7,964 nucleotides of DNA from Smithella sp. ME-1 (GTDB lineage Bacteria; Desulfobacterota; Syntrophia; Syntrophales; Smithellaceae): contig AWGX01000074.1 of assembly GCA_000495415.1 (NCBI GenBank), forward strand, positions 1 to 7,964, read 5' to 3'. The translations under genes and the position numbers were made by a program. Below, piece after piece: positions 6,997 to 7,964 of this stretch (position 1 is the first letter of the stretch; each line of letters opens with the position of its first letter). Below the pieces are notes generated by a model that saw only the letters and a list, made by a program, of their open reading frames with translations, made no database searches and was not told the origin of the DNA.

Positions 6997-7041
6997 GCTA
7001 AAGCCGATCGCGGCCCCGTGGGCCGCTCCGGCTTAGCTTTT
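6997..7041 (+). terminator. GC-rich hairpin, probable terminator of the DUF302 gene
   Basis: The core stem pairs GCGGCCC (7010-7016) with GGGCCGC (7020-7026) around a 3-nt loop. After a 3x2 internal loop, AAGCCG (7001-7006) pairs with CGGCTT (7029-7034), then GCT (6997-6999) with AGC (7035-7037) past one bulged A. Four T follow (7038-7041). It starts 7 bp after the stop codon. Its GC content is far above the surrounding sequence, and the T-run is short for an intrinsic terminator. Confidence 0.6.
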
Positions 7042-7337
7042 CGTTGAACCTTTCAAATAGTAATCCTTAATTCTAACAGATGTCCACTATTGAACAGTTG
7101 AAGGTGAAGTCCGTAGCAAAAGATATTTTCTCCCTTTGCTCCACCAAATATTCTCATTCATCCTCTGTTAATTATTGCACTTGTAGTTATAAGATAAATT
7201 TGTCAGTATATAGATGTAACAATCTAACCGGGGAGAAAATTATGACGATAGTAACCAGGTTTTAAAGCGTTTTTTTCTTGAGGAGTGTTGAATAATTTGT
7301 TAATTAAACAATAAATTAAATATTTTATGAAAGTATG
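7042..7337. other. Intergenic gap before rubrerythrin; no convincing gene
   Basis: This stretch holds a 61-codon ATG frame (7080-7265) with no ribosome-binding site and no recognisable protein features, and a 7-codon frame (7242-7265, MTIVTRF) in the same phase that does have GGGGAG at 7230-7235. Candidate promoter and operator elements for the rubrerythrin gene lie in 7288-7317. I see nothing else that can be supported. Confidence 0.5.
7288..7317 (+). promoter_or_regulatory. Candidate rubrerythrin promoter with a 7-1-7 palindrome in the spacer
   Basis: TTGAAT (7288-7293) and TAAATT (7312-7317, 18-bp spacer) are a weak promoter pair. Between them, 7297-7311 (TTGTTAATTAAACAA) is a palindrome of 7-1-7 architecture with six of seven arm positions paired. 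Fur-family regulators such as PerR use 7-1-7 sites and often control rubrerythrins. The match to the PerR consensus is partial, so the regulator is not identified. Confidence 0.3.
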
Positions 7338-7350
7338 AAAGGAGGAAATC

Positions 7351-7848
7351 ATGTCCAAATCTGAAGATAACTTAAAGGAAGCTTTTGCCGGAGAGTCTCA
7401 GGCAAATCGCAAATATCTGGCTTTTGCTGCCAAAGCTGATCAAGAAGGATTTGCTCAGGCGGCAAGGTTGTTTAGAGCGGCGGCAGAGGCAGAAACGGTC
7501 CACGCTCACGCTCATCTGCGAGCATTTAAAGGAATCAAATCTACAAAAGACAATTTACAGGAAGCAGTAGCCGGAGAAACTCATGAGTTCAAAAGCATGT
7601 ATCCTGCAATGATTGACACAGCGAAGGCCGAAGGAAATAAAGAGGCAGAGCGGACATTTCACTTTGCCAACGAAGTGGAAAAAATGCATGCCGGATTATA
7701 TCAGCAAATGTTGAATAATCTGGATAACACAAAAGAGTCTTATAATTATTATGTTTGCCCCGTGTGCGGCTATACTTCGGAAAAGGAAGCGCCAGAAACT
7801 TGTCCGATCTGTGGCGCCAAAGGGAAAATGTTTAGAAAGGTTGATTGA
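7351..7848 (+). CDS. rbr: Rubrerythrin (diiron peroxidase with C-terminal rubredoxin domain)
   Basis: A 165-residue protein of two domains. Residues 1-130 form the four-helix ferritin-like diiron domain with the expected ligands: Glu15 (AGES), E48-T-V-H51, E76-T-H-E79, and E110-K-M-H113. Residues 131-165 are a rubredoxin-type FeS4 domain with C136-P-V-C139-G and C151-P-I-C154-G. Rubrerythrin reduces hydrogen peroxide to water in the cytoplasm of anaerobes, passing electrons from a donor through the rubredoxin iron to the diiron centre. All metal ligands are present, so the enzyme should be active. The length is somewhat shorter than classical rubrerythrins of about 190 residues and fits the compact version. 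The strong site AAAGGAGG (7338-7345) sits 5 nt before the ATG. It stands alone, with a palindrome upstream that may couple it to peroxide or iron sensing. Confidence 0.96.
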   Translation: MSKSEDNLKEAFAGESQANRKYLAFAAKADQEGFAQAARLFRAAAEAETVHAHAHLRAFKGIKSTKDNLQEAVAGETHEFKSMYPAMIDTAKAEGNKEAERTFHFANEVEKMHAGLYQQMLNNLDNTKESYNYYVCPVCGYTSEKEAPETCPICGAKGKMFRKVD

Positions 7849-7864
7849 TTTATTATTTTTCAAT

Positions 7865-7886
7865 CTACTGTTATTACTGACAGTGG
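7865..7886 (+). terminator. Weak hairpin after rubrerythrin
   Basis: CTACTGT (7865-7871) pairs with ACAGTGG (7880-7886), including one G-U pair, around an 8-nt loop, 16 bp after the stop codon. No T-run follows, so it would be at most a weak terminator or an mRNA 3'-end stabiliser. Confidence 0.3.
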
Positions 7887-7958
7887 GTCTTCATTAAGAT
7901 AAGTGCAATTAAAAGTTTATTATGTGCTCGAAAGGAAAGTAAGGATTAAAGATTCATA

Positions 7959-7964
7959 ATGAAA
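7959..7964 (+). CDS. Possible start of a further gene at the window edge
   Basis: ATG AAA at 7959-7964 is preceded by AAGGA at 7941-7945, a spacing of 13 nt, longer than usual. Only two codons are visible, so nothing can be said about the product, and it may not be a gene. Confidence 0.25.

Noticed and set aside
6397..7065. 12-bp direct repeat CAAATAGTAATC (6397-6408 and 7054-7065) flanking the DUF302 gene, as if marking an inserted cassette
   Set aside because: In 8 kb of AT-rich DNA several 12-mer pairs are expected by chance; there are no inverted ends, integrase or transposase. A second such pair, ATTAAGATAAGT at 6431 and 7893, is equally unremarkable.
7066..7165. Short minus-strand frames opposite 7066-7165 (24 and 34 codons)
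   Set aside because: Poor ribosome-binding sites and overlapping alternative frames with no recognisable family; not distinguishable from chance.
7080..7265. 61-codon forward ATG frame
   Set aside because: No Shine-Dalgarno before the ATG, low-complexity Ser/Tyr/Cys-rich product with no recognisable motif, and AT-rich intergenic setting; likely a chance open frame.
1..7964. tRNA, rRNA, CRISPR array, insertion sequence or prophage genes
   Set aside because: No cloverleaf, regularly spaced repeats, transposase/integrase motifs or terminal inverted repeats were seen by eye on either strand. The CHAT gene alone is not evidence of a CRISPR-Cas system.

Overview
The window is AT-rich and comes from a bacterium. 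Three exported or lipid-anchored proteins, two of them with clear lipoboxes, suggest a Gram-negative cell envelope. The rubrerythrin points to an anaerobe or microaerophile. The mix (rubrerythrin, SPOR-NlpC/P60 lipoprotein, TPR-CHAT lipoprotein, DUF302, lysine-rich H1-like mini-protein) would suit a Desulfobacterota/Syntrophales-type organism, but that placement is an impression from gene content, not something the sequence proves. All genes lie on the + strand.

Layout. (1) 1-1744: the 3' part of a CCA-adding/poly(A) polymerase-family gene with an HD domain, overlapping by 4 nt a lipoprotein cell-wall hydrolase (SPOR + NlpC/P60). (2) 1745-2104: a gap of about 360 bp with no convincing gene, holding AT-rich hairpins and one doubtful 33-codon frame. 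(3) 2105-2408: a compact self-contained unit made of a good sigma-70-type promoter, a strong Shine-Dalgarno, a 43-codon gene for a protein that is more than half lysine, and a textbook intrinsic terminator. (4) 2568-5111: a long TPR + CHAT lipoprotein whose CHAT domain keeps the catalytic Cys but appears to have Pro where the catalytic His is expected. (5) 5238-6317: dTDP-glucose 4,6-dehydratase. (6) 6490-6990: a secreted DUF302 protein, followed by a GC-rich hairpin. (7) 7351-7848: rubrerythrin with a rubredoxin tail, with an Fur/PerR-style palindrome candidate upstream. A next gene may start at 7959.

How they fit together. Apart from the overlapping first pair, the genes are separated by 125-450 bp gaps and mostly carry their own ribosome-binding sites and candidate promoters, so this reads as a row of independent transcription units and not one pathway operon. 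Envelope functions recur (wall hydrolase, surface-polysaccharide sugar synthesis, periplasmic CHAT lipoprotein, exported DUF302), but no shared pathway is demonstrated. The two items most worth following are the lysine-rich mini-gene, which is easy for gene callers to miss, and the lipid-anchored CHAT protein with the altered His motif.
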